The notes below the pieces were generated by a model. That model worked only from the letters and a program-made list of their open reading frames with translations, had not been told where the DNA came from and did not search any database. Source: CAVQMC01 sp963713505 (GTDB lineage Bacteria > Bacteroidota > Ignavibacteria > Ignavibacteriales > Ignavibacteriaceae). From it: a DNA stretch of 64,000 nucleotides. The position numbers and the translations under genes were made by a program. Below, one piece after another: positions 34,954 to 44,708 of the stretch; position 1 is the first letter of the stretch; each line of letters opens with the position of its first letter. Location of the stretch: positions 186,001-250,000 of the forward strand of contig CAVQMC010000011.1 in the NCBI GenBank assembly GCA_963713505.1, read 5' to 3'.

Positions 34954-35787
34954 TCAGTTTGATTTATCATTTGTACTTAAAAAATCATTTACAGTTTTAA
35001 TAAATTCTTTTGGTTCTTCAAGATGAACGTTATGTCCTGCATTCTTAATAATTTTATGTTCGGCATTCGGAAGTAGTTTTAATATTTTATTATTTATTTC
35101 GGTGTATTTAGAATCCAAATCTCCGGTTATAAGCAGAGTTCTTTTTTCCATATTTTTAAGTTGATCATAAACCGGCTGCATTAATCCGGCACTAAATCCG
35201 CGCAGACTTTTTGCCAAACCTAATTTATTATTACCTAATTTTTTGTTCCTAATATCATTTATCTTTTCGTTGGAAAATCTTCTTTGAGTATTAAATATAT
35301 CAAGGTTCATCCAGTAATCAATAAAATTTTCAATAGAGTTGTTTTCGATAAATTCTGCTAATTCCAAATCACTTTTTACTCTTTCTTTTCTTTGATTTTC
35401 ATCTTCAATTCCTGCTGTTGTACTTTCCAAAATTAAATTATTAATTAAATGCGGAAATCTTAAAGCAAAATTTAAAGCTATTCTTCCGCCCATTGAATAT
35501 CCTAGTAATGAAAAACTATTTAAATTGAAATGTTTTTTAACTTGTAAAATTTGTTCTATTATCGAATCAAGTTTATAATAATCTAATTCTTCCGGCGAAG
35601 AACTTTTTCCATGTCCGACTAAATCTAATGTTATGACATTAAAATTTTTTATTAAATGATCTGTAACAAATTGCCAATCATTATTAGAACCTGTAAAACC
35701 GTGGAGCATCAGGATAAAATTATTTGAATTTTCATCTTTAATTTTTTCGCTGATGTTTAATTTTATGTTTTTGTAATCGATCTGCAT
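34954..35787 (-). CDS. menH: Alpha/beta hydrolase, probable SHCHC synthase MenH
   Basis: A 277-residue alpha/beta-hydrolase with oxyanion motif LMLHGFTGSNNDW, nucleophile elbow GYSMGGR (Ser), acid in LITGDLDSKY and the His in NAGHNVHLEEP. These elements and the first position in a menH-B-A-C-E operon support the pyruvate-eliminating MenH, which acts after MenD. The MenH-type arginines fit the segment RRFSNEKI and AKSLRGFSAGLMQP. The 168 bases upstream separate it from the divergent peptidase gene and presumably hold both promoters. Confidence 0.85.
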   Translation of the reverse strand: MQIDYKNIKLNISEKIKDENSNNFILMLHGFTGSNNDWQFVTDHLIKNFNVITLDLVGHGKSSSPEELDYYKLDSIIEQILQVKKHFNLNSFSLLGYSMGGRIALNFALRFPHLINNLILESTTAGIEDENQRKERVKSDLELAEFIENNSIENFIDYWMNLDIFNTQRRFSNEKINDIRNKKLGNNKLGLAKSLRGFSAGLMQPVYDQLKNMEKRTLLITGDLDSKYTEINNKILKLLPNAEHKIIKNAGHNVHLEEPKEFIKTVNDFLSTNDKSN

Positions 35788-35955
35788 GAATGATTTTTTC
35801 GTTTAATAATTCAAAATTATTAAATATTTTTAATCTTTAAGGTGATTAAGATATTTTTATTTAATTTTACCATTATTAAAAATGATTAATATTTTTTAAG
35901 ATGTTCGACTTTTAAATCTAAAATTCATTTCACATTTTATCTAAACGGGAAGAAA

Positions 35956-38010
35956 ATGCAAAATTTAAAAAATAAAATTAAAGTAATATTACCTGTTTTG
36001 GTTTTAGCTTTCGTTTTTATTTCATGTTCTCAGAAGCAAAACAAAAATACAAATATTCAGGGAATAGATATAGCAGATTTTGATACAACCGTAATTCCGC
36101 AAAATAATTTATTTGAATTTGCCAACGGCGGATGGATCAAAAATAATCCGATTCCTCCTTCAGAAAGATATTGGGGTGTTTATTCTGTACTTCAAAATGA
36201 TAATTACAAAAAGTTAAAAAAAGTTATGGAAGAAGCTGCCGAAAATAATAATGCAGAAAAGGGAAGTAATCAGCAGAAATTAGGTGATTTTTATTTTAGC
36301 GGAATGGATACGGTTTCAATTGAAAAGGAAGGAATAAATCCTTTAAAGCACGAATTTGACAGAATAAACAATATTAAAAACACTAGAGATTTAATTAATG
36401 TAATTACTTTATATCAAACTTATAGAGTCTCTCCTTTATTTGATTTTTATGTTGAACAAGATCTAAAGAATAGTGAGCAGCAGGTACCTTATTTATCTCA
36501 AGGCGGTTTGGGTTTACCTGACAGAGATTATTATCTAAAAACTGATTCTGAATCAGTTAAAATTAGAAAAGAATATATTCAGCATATCGCAAATATGTTT
36601 AAGCTTCTTGGCGACCAGTCTGAAACTGCGGAAAATGAAGCACAAAATATAATGAATCTTGAAACAAAACTTGCAAAAGTTTCATTGACTAATATACAGC
36701 AAAGAGATCCTTATGCAGTTTATCATAAATATACTTTGCAGGAATTAAATAAATTAACTCCGGAATTTAACTGGACAAATTATTTTGATAAAATCGGTGC
36801 AAAAAATGTTGATTATGTTATAGTTGATAATGCAGATTTTTTTAAACTGGTGAATAATGAATTAAAAAATACAAGTTTAAATGATTGGAAAAACTATCTG
36901 CGCTGGAACTTGATAAGCACTTTTGCGAATGATTTAAACAGCAAATTTGTAAATGAACATTTTCATTTTTACGGAACTGTACTTAACGGTATTACTCAAA
37001 TTAAACCAAGATGGAAAAGAATAATTCAAGCTGCCGATAGATCAATCGGTGAAATTTTGGGACAGGAATATGTAAAAGAAAACTTTACTCCGGAAACAAA
37101 AGCAAGATGTTTGAAGCTTGTAAATAATTTGTTTAAAGTTTTTGGAGAAAGAATTAAAAACCTGGAATGGATGAGTCCGGAAACAAAAGAAAAAGCTTTA
37201 CATAAATTAAATACAATGGTAAAGAAAATCGGTTATCCCGATAAATGGCGTGATTATTCAAAATTGGAAATTGACAGAGGTCCTTTCGTTTTAAATCAAT
37301 TGCGGGCAAATATTTTCAGATTTAATTATATGTTAAATAAAATAGGTAAACCTGTTGATAAAACCGAATGGGGAATGACTCCGCAAACGGTTAATGCATA
37401 TTATAATCCTTCCATGAATGAAGTAGTTTTCCCGGCAGGAATTCTTCAGCCGCCTCTATTTGATCCGAATGCTGATGATGCAGTAAATTACGGAGAAACA
37501 GGAGCAACAATCGGGCATGAAATGACTCATGGTTTTGATGACGAAGGAAGGCAGTTTGATGCAGAAGGAAATTTAAAAGATTGGTGGACAAAAAGCGATG
37601 CAGAACAATTCAAAAAAAGAGCTGAAGTTATGATTAAACAATTTGATAATTATGTTGTTTTAGATTCGCTTCACGTAAATGGAAAGCTTACTTTAGGTGA
37701 AAATATTGCAGATCTCGGAGGATTAATTATTGCACATGAAGCCTTTAAATTAACTGATGAATATAAATCAAATAAAAAAATCGGCGGATACACTCCCGAC
37801 CAAAGATTTTTTATCGCTTATGCTCAATCATGGAAAGGTCATACTAGAAATGCTGCTTTAAGAACTCAGGTTTTAACTGATCCGCATGCTCCGGATTTTT
37901 TAAGAGCGAATTCTCCTGTTTCTAATATGGCTTCTTTTTATAAAGCATTTGATGTTAAACAAAATGATAAAATGTATATCCCGGATAGTTTGAGAGTAAA
38001 TATTTGGTAA
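35956..38010 (+). CDS. M13-family (neprilysin/PepO-like) zinc endopeptidase lipoprotein
   Basis: A 684-residue protein with a lipoprotein signal (ILPVLVLAFVFISC, lipobox Cys near residue 24), so it is membrane-anchored. Peptidase M13 features: NAYYNPSMNEVVFPAGILQP, the zinc site GATIGHEMTHGFDDEGR (HExxH), the third ligand Glu in LGENIADLGGL, and the C-terminal signature of the family, ending VNIW. It cleaves oligopeptides in the periplasm or at the surface. AACGGGAAGAAA precedes the ATG. It is monocistronic within the men region and is not part of that pathway. Confidence 0.93.
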   Translation: MQNLKNKIKVILPVLVLAFVFISCSQKQNKNTNIQGIDIADFDTTVIPQNNLFEFANGGWIKNNPIPPSERYWGVYSVLQNDNYKKLKKVMEEAAENNNAEKGSNQQKLGDFYFSGMDTVSIEKEGINPLKHEFDRINNIKNTRDLINVITLYQTYRVSPLFDFYVEQDLKNSEQQVPYLSQGGLGLPDRDYYLKTDSESVKIRKEYIQHIANMFKLLGDQSETAENEAQNIMNLETKLAKVSLTNIQQRDPYAVYHKYTLQELNKLTPEFNWTNYFDKIGAKNVDYVIVDNADFFKLVNNELKNTSLNDWKNYLRWNLISTFANDLNSKFVNEHFHFYGTVLNGITQIKPRWKRIIQAADRSIGEILGQEYVKENFTPETKARCLKLVNNLFKVFGERIKNLEWMSPETKEKALHKLNTMVKKIGYPDKWRDYSKLEIDRGPFVLNQLRANIFRFNYMLNKIGKPVDKTEWGMTPQTVNAYYNPSMNEVVFPAGILQPPLFDPNADDAVNYGETGATIGHEMTHGFDDEGRQFDAEGNLKDWWTKSDAEQFKKRAEVMIKQFDNYVVLDSLHVNGKLTLGENIADLGGLIIAHEAFKLTDEYKSNKKIGGYTPDQRFFIAYAQSWKGHTRNAALRTQVLTDPHAPDFLRANSPVSNMASFYKAFDVKQNDKMYIPDSLRVNIW

Positions 38011-38028
38011 GAAATTAACATTGAAAAT

Positions 38029-38101
38029 TACTTAGTGCATCTTAGTGGACTTAGTGTTTATGATTTTTTCTTTAACACTTAGACACTAAGAGCACTGAGT
38101 T
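38029..38101. repeat. Intergenic CTTAGTG-type imperfect inverted repeat
   Basis: The left arm (about 38030-38060) has three copies of CTTAGTG, and the right arm (about 38072-38101) has CACTTAG, CACTAAG and CACTGAG. The two arms are imperfect reverse complements around a T-rich loop. Lying between convergent genes, it may act as a two-way terminator. Similar CTTAGTG/CTTTGTG-type intergenic repeats are, as I recall, scattered in many environmental genomes. Confidence 0.6.
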
Positions 38102-38121
38102 TCATTTATAGAAATCAAAGA

Positions 38122-38544
38122 TCATTCATCTTTTTCAAATTTTAAAGAAATTGAATTAAGACAATATCTTTTATTTGTCGGCTCCGGACCATCATCAAAA
38201 ACATGTCCCAAATGAGAACCGCATTTACTGCAGACAACTTCTTCACGAACCATACCAAAACTTTTATCTATTTCCGTATCGACAACTTCTTCATTTATCG
38301 GAGCCCAGAAACTCGGCCAGCCTGTACCGGAATCAAATTTTTGTTCAGATCTGAATATTTCGTTTCCGCAAGCTGCACAATGATAAGTCCCTTTCTCATG
38401 ATTTTTATAATATTTTCCTGTAAAAGCTCTTTCAGTTCCTTTTTGTCTCAAAACTCTGAATTCATCTTCAGAAAGAGTTTCTTTCCATTCTTTTTCGGAT
38501 TTAACAATTTTTTCATCTTTTTTGGGTTTATTCTGATCTTGCAT
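38122..38544 (-). CDS. msrB: Peptide methionine-R-sulfoxide reductase
   Basis: A 140-residue enzyme with no signal peptide. It has the structural zinc cysteines CAACG and CSKCG, the substrate loop KFDSGTGWPSFWAPI, SHLGHVFDDGPEPTNKRYCLN with the catalytic Cys in RYCLNS, and a normal length. It repairs R-methionine sulfoxide in proteins using thioredoxin. It is monocistronic and convergent with the M13 peptidase gene across the repeat element. Confidence 0.95.
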   Translation of the reverse strand: MQDQNKPKKDEKIVKSEKEWKETLSEDEFRVLRQKGTERAFTGKYYKNHEKGTYHCAACGNEIFRSEQKFDSGTGWPSFWAPINEEVVDTEIDKSFGMVREEVVCSKCGSHLGHVFDDGPEPTNKRYCLNSISLKFEKDE

Positions 38545-38652
38545 TTAAAACTCCTTCATCAAATTAAATATTCTTTATAAAATTTATAAAACAATTAAGT
38601 CAAATTGTATTAATTTTGAATTGAATTAAACAAACTTTTGAGGATAAATAAT

Positions 38653-38982
38653 ATGGATCACAAACTAGTTACAACCGGACTTACAATTGAAGGTTACAAA
38701 ATAAAACAAAATTTAGGTATTGTAAGAGGAATTATTGTCAGATCCCGTTCGGTTTTTGGAAATATCGGTGCAGCTTTTCAAACTTTATTCGGTGGAAACA
38801 TTACAATTTATACGCAGCTTTGCGAGCAGACAAGAGGAGATTCATTTGAATTGATGCTTAAACATGCAGAACAAATCGGAGCAAATGGAATTATTCAGTT
38901 TCGTTACGATGCTAATGATGTAATGGCAGGCGTAACAGAAATTTTAGCCTACGGAACTGCTGTAATTCTGGAAAAAGAATAA
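38653..38982 (+). CDS. YbjQ/UPF0145-family protein
   Basis: A 109-residue protein starting at ATG 38653 after GAGGATAAATAAT; a TTG five codons earlier is in frame but less likely. Signatures of the YbjQ (PF01906) family: LTIEGYKIKQNLGIVRGIIV, RSRSVFGNIGAAFQTLFGGN, EQIGANGIIQFRYD and an AYGTAV end. The family forms pentameric rings and is labelled heavy-metal-binding, though its function is not established. It stands alone and converges with menD, two bases apart. Confidence 0.88.
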   Translation: MDHKLVTTGLTIEGYKIKQNLGIVRGIIVRSRSVFGNIGAAFQTLFGGNITIYTQLCEQTRGDSFELMLKHAEQIGANGIIQFRYDANDVMAGVTEILAYGTAVILEKE

Positions 38983-38984
38983 AA

Positions 38985-40746
38985 TTATTTGGAAATAATC
39001 TCGGATGCTTTTGTCCAAAATTCTCTTCTTAATTTAAGAGATGAATCTGCATTTGTTTTTATTTCCAGAACGGTAAATTTTTTAGAAGAAACCGATTGTT
39101 TGATTTTTAAGTTGATATCAGACCAGTTTTTTATTTTAATATGATTTCCGCCGTATGCTTTGACAAATTTAGAAAAATCTAAATCATGTTGAGTTTGAAA
39201 GAATTGCAGGAACTTGTTTTCCACTTTTGAAATCGGAAGCATTTTAAATATTCCGCCGCCGTTATTATTTATTAAAATTACAATTAAAGGGATCTCATAT
39301 TTTTTTGCGGCAAGAAATCCGTTCATATCATGATAAAATGCCAGATCGCCTGTAATTAAAAACACGGGATTTTTATTCTCAACTGCAATTCCCAAAGCGG
39401 TTGAAATTATTCCATCAATTCCGCTTGCGCCTCTATTATTATGGATTATTAATTTTTTAGAAACAATTGGAGCGAAATAATCAAAATCTCTGATTGGCAT
39501 ACTGTTGGAAATCATTATATGAGAATTTTGAGGAACAGCTTTTATTAACTCCGTAATTATTCTTGGTTCATTTGGAAATTTAGAATTTGATATTTTTTTT
39601 AATTTAAATTTTTCAATTTCTTTTTCAGCTTGAATAAAATCATTCAGCCAATTTTTAACTTCTCTTTTTTTATTTCCAATTTTTGAAATAATTTCTTTAC
39701 AAAATTCATTTGGATTCAATGCTAATAAATCCGTTGTTTTATCCGCTGGATCGTATAAATCGCCGTAATCATTAATTAAGTATTTTAATCCGTTATAATT
39801 TTCCAGATAATTTTCCAATGCTTTGGATGTAATTGTTCTGCCGAATTGTAATATTATTCTAGTCTTATGTTTTTTAAGAAATTCTTTTGATCTGAAAATT
39901 GACTCGAAATCTGAAATAATATTTTTGTTATTATTATTTCCAAATCTTATTTGAGAAGATCCGTCTGCTAAAATTGGGTAGCCGGTTGTTTCCGATAATT
40001 TGATGCAAAGTTTATTAAAGTCTTTATTATAATTTTTCGGTCCTACGATTATCAATCCATTTTTATTTTCTTTTATTGATTCAATTATAAGTGAGATTCT
40101 TTTATTATAATTTTTACTTACTATTTTTTGAGGTAAACTTCTTGGTAATATTTTTTTTAGAATAAGTTAGAATTTTATTATCTATTTCATCCGTAATTGA
40201 ATTTGGTTCAAATGGTTTTCTGAAAGGGAAGTTTAAATGAACCGGGCCTCTATTTTTTATAAATGATTCTTCAAAAGCTTTGCGAGCAATATTTTTAATT
40301 TTTTTTATACCACTTAAAGTTGTTTTGGGAGTTCCCGTATTTGCAAACCATCTTATATGATTTTTATAAATATCATTTTGAAAAATTGTTTGGTTTGTCC
40401 CGACTCCGATGAGTTCAGGCGGTCTGTCTGCAGTACAAATAATTAAAGGAACTTTATTTTGATATGCTTCAATTATTGAAGGATAAAGTTCTGCAACAGC
40501 CGTTCCGGAAGTGCAAATAACAGCAACCGGAGTATTTGAAGCTTTTGCCAATCCTAATGCAAAAAATCCGGAACTTCTTTCATCAATATGAACAAAAGAT
40601 TTTATTTTTTTATTGTCGCTGAATGCTAAAGTTAAAGAGGTGTTTCTTGAACCGGGAGAAATGCATGCATATTTTACTCCAAGGAAAACTAATTCATTTA
40701 CGAATGTCTCAGTCCATAAGATATTTCTATTTACTTTTATTTTCAT
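38985..40746 (-). CDS. menD: SEPHCHC synthase MenD (one frame break)
   Basis: A thiamine-diphosphate enzyme of 586 residues when one extra A in the A8 run at about 40152-40159 is ignored; as written, the first frame stops at 40114. N-terminal signatures are YACISPGSRNTSLTLAFSDN, ICTSGTAVAELYPSIIEA and GVGTNQTIFQND; C-terminal ones are NRGASGIDGIISTALGIAVE and ITGDLAFYHDMNGFLA, the ThDP/Mg-binding region. It condenses 2-oxoglutarate with isochorismate. Its start overlaps the menF end by 20 bases. The sequence resumes exactly in register after the break, so the gene is probably intact. Confidence 0.9.
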
Positions 40747-42136
40747 TCTTAAATAGGGAAAGGATTGGTTTTAATTTTAATTCCGTTTCCTTGTATTCTT
40801 CATCCGGATCCGAATCGCTTACAATACCGCCGCCGGCATATGCAATTACTTTATTATTTATTTGAAGAGCTGATCGTATAGCAATTATAAACTCTCCGGT
40901 ATCATTAAGATTGAACCAGCCGACAATTCCCGAATATAAACCGCGTTTTTGATGCTCTAATTTTTTAACAATCGATAAAGATTCATCTTTTGGAAATCCG
41001 CAAATTGCAGGAGTCGGGTAAATTTCTTTAAGAATATGAAAAATAGAATTATCGTTTGAAATAACCGCAGAAACATCAGTCATTAAATGCTGAATATTAT
41101 TCAGTTTTTTTACAGAACAGAAGTTATCAATTTTAACTTCTTCTGAATAATTACTTAAAACATTTTTTAGGAAATCAACTACATACTGATGTTCATTTAA
41201 ATTCTTTTTACTTCTTAATATTTTTTCTTCAATTTTTTTGTCTTCTTCCGATGTTTTTCCGCGTTCAGCGGAACCTGCAAGCGCATCAATATAAATATTG
41301 CTGTTATTAAAGTAAGCCAATCTTTCAGGACTTGCTCCGAAGAATTTAGATTTCCCGTTGTGGCAAAGAAATAAATTGCAGTCTGAATAATCATTTCTTA
41401 ATTGTGATAATAAAGTAATTAAGTCCGGTTCCCCGGATAAAAGCAGTTCAACTTTTCTGGATAATACTATTTTTCCGGCCCTGTTTTGATCAATTAAATC
41501 CAGCGCCGAATCTATTAACGCTTTATATTTTTTCTTGTCTTTAGGATTGTCTCCGGAAATATTTCTAAGTTCAGCTTTTTTAGTTCGTTTAACATCAATT
41601 GAGTCAAAAGTTTCGAGATCTTTTTCAAATTTTGCCGTTAGATTTTCAAATGAACCGATGTTAATACAATTATAAATTAAATAATTTTTGTCTTCATTAG
41701 AATGGAAAATTATTTTCGGAATGAACCAGGCCGAATCACTAAAATCTTTCCAATCATCATCCGGATGTTCATGCGTAAATTTCATTGCACCGACAAACAA
41801 GGGAATATCTTTTAAATTAAAATTATCCCAATTGCTTATAAATTTTTCTTTATAGATTCTTATCTTTTTATCTGTAACTGCAAATCTTCCTTCACCGGAT
41901 TCAATCACATTAATTATACTATCGACTGCAGCTATTAAAAAATTCCTGCTCGGTTTTTCAAAATAAAAAGATTTTTCATACGGAAGTATATAATTAATTA
42001 AATCTTGTTCCGGCTTTTTATATTCAAACACAAAACTAATAACAGAGTTTTCAGATTGATTTTTTTTTAGATGTAATTTATTCTCTGATAGGTAAGTTGA
42101 AAATAACCGTACCGAATTACTAATAAAATTTTCCAT
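40727..42136 (-). CDS. menF: Isochorismate synthase
   Basis: A 469-residue chorismate-using enzyme. Typical blocks in order are IVLSRKVELLL, FFGASPERLAYF, DALAGSAERGKTSEED, NEHQYVVDFLKN, QHLMTDVSAVI, PTPAICGFPKDESL, RGLYSGIVGWF and YAGGGIVSDSDPDEEYKETE. It converts chorismate to isochorismate, the first committed step of the pathway. It is first in a menF-menD operon that is separate from menH-B-A-C-E. No ribosome binding site is clear before the ATG. Confidence 0.93.
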   Translation of the reverse strand: MENFISNSVRLFSTYLSENKLHLKKNQSENSVISFVFEYKKPEQDLINYILPYEKSFYFEKPSRNFLIAAVDSIINVIESGEGRFAVTDKKIRIYKEKFISNWDNFNLKDIPLFVGAMKFTHEHPDDDWKDFSDSAWFIPKIIFHSNEDKNYLIYNCINIGSFENLTAKFEKDLETFDSIDVKRTKKAELRNISGDNPKDKKKYKALIDSALDLIDQNRAGKIVLSRKVELLLSGEPDLITLLSQLRNDYSDCNLFLCHNGKSKFFGASPERLAYFNNSNIYIDALAGSAERGKTSEEDKKIEEKILRSKKNLNEHQYVVDFLKNVLSNYSEEVKIDNFCSVKKLNNIQHLMTDVSAVISNDNSIFHILKEIYPTPAICGFPKDESLSIVKKLEHQKRGLYSGIVGWFNLNDTGEFIIAIRSALQINNKVIAYAGGGIVSDSDPDEEYKETELKLKPILSLFKNENKSK

Positions 42137-42240
42137 TAATGACGAGTTAATTTTTTCTGTTAAATATAAATTTTTTGCAAAAAACTAACAAAAGTAATTT
42201 GTGATTTAAGTTGTTATTACTAAAAAGCTCTAAAAAATTA

Positions 42241-43200
42241 TTAAAAAATAATATCTTCTTCAATTGTTTCCAGAATTCTAAGATAACTATAATATCTTTC
42301 TTCAGAAATTCTGCCATTTTCAACTGCTTCAATGACTGCGCATCCAGGTTCGTGAAAATGCGTACATGTATTAAATCTACAATCCTGAGAAAATTCTGCA
42401 AATTCAATGAAATAATGTCCAAGATCTTCTTCTCTAATTCCATAGGGATCAATTTCCCTTAAACCGGGAGTATCGATTACAAAAGTATCTTTTTCAACTT
42501 TTATCATATTTACCGTAACAGTTGTGTGTGTGCCTTTATCTGTAGAATTACTTATTTCCCCGGTTTCCAATTTTATTCCGGGATAAATTTTATTAAGAAG
42601 GGAAGATTTTCCAACACCGGATTGTCCCCAAAACAAGTTTTTCTTTCCTTGAATTTCTGTTTTTAATTTATCAATTCCTTTATTCATTTTTGCACTGGTT
42701 ACAAAAACTTTATAACCAATTTTTTCATACAAATCCTTCCAATAGTTCAATTTATTTTTATCATCCAAATCAGATTTATTTAAAATAATTCCTGTATTTA
42801 TTTTGGAACTTTCTCCGGTTACTAAAAATCTGTCGATCGCTTTATTATTAAAGACCGGTTTAACAGCACTGCTTACGACAAATAGATTGTCAATATTAGC
42901 TGCAATTGTTTGTTCCAATCTTTCACCCCGGTAGCTTGCCCCTTTTATTTTTGGAGCTTTACGGGAAAGATAATTTTGTCTTTCATCTATTTTATAAATA
43001 ACACCAGTTCCGTCTTTATTTAAATCAAAATTTACATAATCGCCGACAACAGCTAAATCAGTTTTAAATAGTTTATCTCTTTTTAAGTTAAATTCTTTTT
43101 TAAATTTTCCTTTAAGACTGCACCTAATTATTTCGTGGTTATTTTTTGTAAGTACAAAATAGTCTTTGCTTTCAGTTCTTAGGACTATTCCTTTATTCAT
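42241..43200 (-). CDS. rsgA: Ribosome small-subunit GTPase RsgA (YjeQ)
   Basis: A 319-residue protein with the circularly permuted GTPase order of this family: G4 ILNKSDL, then G1 GQSGVGKSSLLN, then G3 DTPGLRE. An OB-fold precedes the G domain, and a C-terminal zinc site reads CRFNTCTHFHEPGC. It checks late 30S assembly. All motifs are intact and the length is normal. A terminator separates it from the upstream porin gene on the same strand. Confidence 0.95.
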   Translation of the reverse strand: MNKGIVLRTESKDYFVLTKNNHEIIRCSLKGKFKKEFNLKRDKLFKTDLAVVGDYVNFDLNKDGTGVIYKIDERQNYLSRKAPKIKGASYRGERLEQTIAANIDNLFVVSSAVKPVFNNKAIDRFLVTGESSKINTGIILNKSDLDDKNKLNYWKDLYEKIGYKVFVTSAKMNKGIDKLKTEIQGKKNLFWGQSGVGKSSLLNKIYPGIKLETGEISNSTDKGTHTTVTVNMIKVEKDTFVIDTPGLREIDPYGIREEDLGHYFIEFAEFSQDCRFNTCTHFHEPGCAVIEAVENGRISEERYYSYLRILETIEEDIIF

Positions 43201-43221
43201 AAAATCCTTTTAAAATTAAAA

Positions 43222-43246
43222 AAGCACCATAAAAAATATGGTGCTT
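43222..43246 (-). terminator. Intrinsic terminator after the FadL-like gene
   Basis: AAGCACCATA (43222-43231) and TATGGTGCTT (43237-43246) form a perfect 10-bp stem with a 5-base loop. On the minus strand it is followed by TTTTTTAATTTT. It lies 28 bases after the FadL-like stop. Confidence 0.88.
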
Positions 43247-43274
43247 AAATAAATTTAGCAAATTTAATGTTTTA

Positions 43275-44708
43275 TTAAAATCTGTATGTAGCTGTAAGAA
43301 TAAAATGATTATCAGTTACATCCTGATTGGTTCTGGAAACATTAACCCCGTAATTATCTCCGTAAGTGCTCCACCAGCCATGAGCAAATGCAAAATCCAG
43401 ACCCATAGTTTGATCGGTTAAGAAACCTATACCGGCAGTAACATATTTTCTATCAAAACTTGAAGGATCGCCGCCATAAGCAGAAGGCTGAACAAAATAA
43501 CCGCCTCTTACACGAACTCCAACATTAGGAATTGTATATTCAACACCGACGTTATAATTTACGACAGCTCTTAATAAATCTTTTATGCTTTTATTTATAT
43601 CGTTTACAGTTTGTTCGCTTAATCCATTGGCATTAGAAAATTCCATTTGAGTATAATCAATTAAAGTTGCATCAATTGAAAAAATTAAACCTTTATAATT
43701 ATATGAAAATCCGCCGCCTAATTCGAAAGGAGTGGAAATATCATATTGAACATTATCACTGTATTTGCTTTTATCCAGATTATACTGTGCTCCGCTGCCA
43801 AACTGTGAATATCCGCTTACAAGAAAATCTTCTTTAATTGTATATTTTTTAGGAAATTGAACTGTCGCTCCGATTCTTGCAAAAGGATTTAATTGATAAA
43901 TCATACCGACTTTTGCATCCCAGCCGGATATATCCCACTTTAAAATTTTATTTAAATAGAAAGTTTGAAAATCTAATGTAGTTGAATCCGTAGGATCAAT
44001 TAAACCTTGATAATAATTCCTGGTATCATCTTCATAATAATCATTGTTGTTTTCATAATTACCAGATGCAATATTTAAATTGGCGCCGACATAAACATTT
44101 TTATATACTTCAATTGCTCCTGAGAAAGTCCAGTTATGAATTGAACCGGATTGAAGAATATCACCGCTTTGATTTAATTTACCATCAATAGGAGTGTTGT
44201 AATTTAAATCTGTTAAATATAAGTCATAAGGAATATTTGTATTTGCATTTAAAGTTTGAATCATGGATGTATTCCCGTTATTAAAACCATCAAACTTCAA
44301 TCTGCTTGTAAAATCTTTTGTAACATGATATGAAAGTCCGAAAACCAAACTTCCTCTTGTAGTAGGGAAGGGGAAAGCATAACTAATTCTGTTTAGTCTG
44401 GTTGAACTATTTGAAGCTGTAGTAGAATTTCCAAAAAATGTTGCGTTATCACTATTATTGATATATTCAAATCCGCCGGATAATTCCATTCGTTTCAATA
44501 AACCAAAACCAGCCGGATTAAAAAAAGCAGCGGAAGCATCATCACTAATACTAATATAACTATTTCCCATTCCCAAGGCTCTTGCATTGGCACCGAGACC
44601 CGGGATTCCTAATCTTAAAGCATCATTTTGATTTTGAGAGTATATATTTGCCGAAAAGAAAAACAATAATATTATTATTGTACCGAAAATTGAGTATTGG
44701 GTTTTCAT
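43275..44708 (-). CDS. OmpP1/FadL/TodX-family outer membrane transport protein
   Basis: A 477-residue protein with a signal peptide (IIILLFFFSANIYSQ). The N-terminal region has the FadL-type plug signature GANARALGMGNSYISISDDA then SAAFFNPAGFGLL. A beta-barrel with aromatic girdle strands follows, ending HFILTATYRF with a C-terminal Phe. Family members let hydrophobic compounds cross the outer membrane. GGGAGGAGATAA stands directly before the ATG, inside the end of the preceding lipoprotein gene, so it is translated from the same transcript as the two tyrosine-rich lipoproteins. Confidence 0.85.
   Translation of the reverse strand: MKTQYSIFGTIIILLFFFSANIYSQNQNDALRLGIPGLGANARALGMGNSYISISDDASAAFFNPAGFGLLKRMELSGGFEYINNSDNATFFGNSTTASNSSTRLNRISYAFPFPTTRGSLVFGLSYHVTKDFTSRLKFDGFNNGNTSMIQTLNANTNIPYDLYLTDLNYNTPIDGKLNQSGDILQSGSIHNWTFSGAIEVYKNVYVGANLNIASGNYENNNDYYEDDTRNYYQGLIDPTDSTTLDFQTFYLNKILKWDISGWDAKVGMIYQLNPFARIGATVQFPKKYTIKEDFLVSGYSQFGSGAQYNLDKSKYSDNVQYDISTPFELGGGFSYNYKGLIFSIDATLIDYTQMEFSNANGLSEQTVNDINKSIKDLLRAVVNYNVGVEYTIPNVGVRVRGGYFVQPSAYGGDPSSFDRKYVTAGIGFLTDQTMGLDFAFAHGWWSTYGDNYGVNVSRTNQDVTDNHFILTATYRF

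Noticed and set aside
42147..42452. Alternative frame at the end of rsgA as a frameshifted C-terminus
   Set aside because: The main rsgA frame already contains the complete zinc site and a normal C-terminal helix; the other frame has no similarity.
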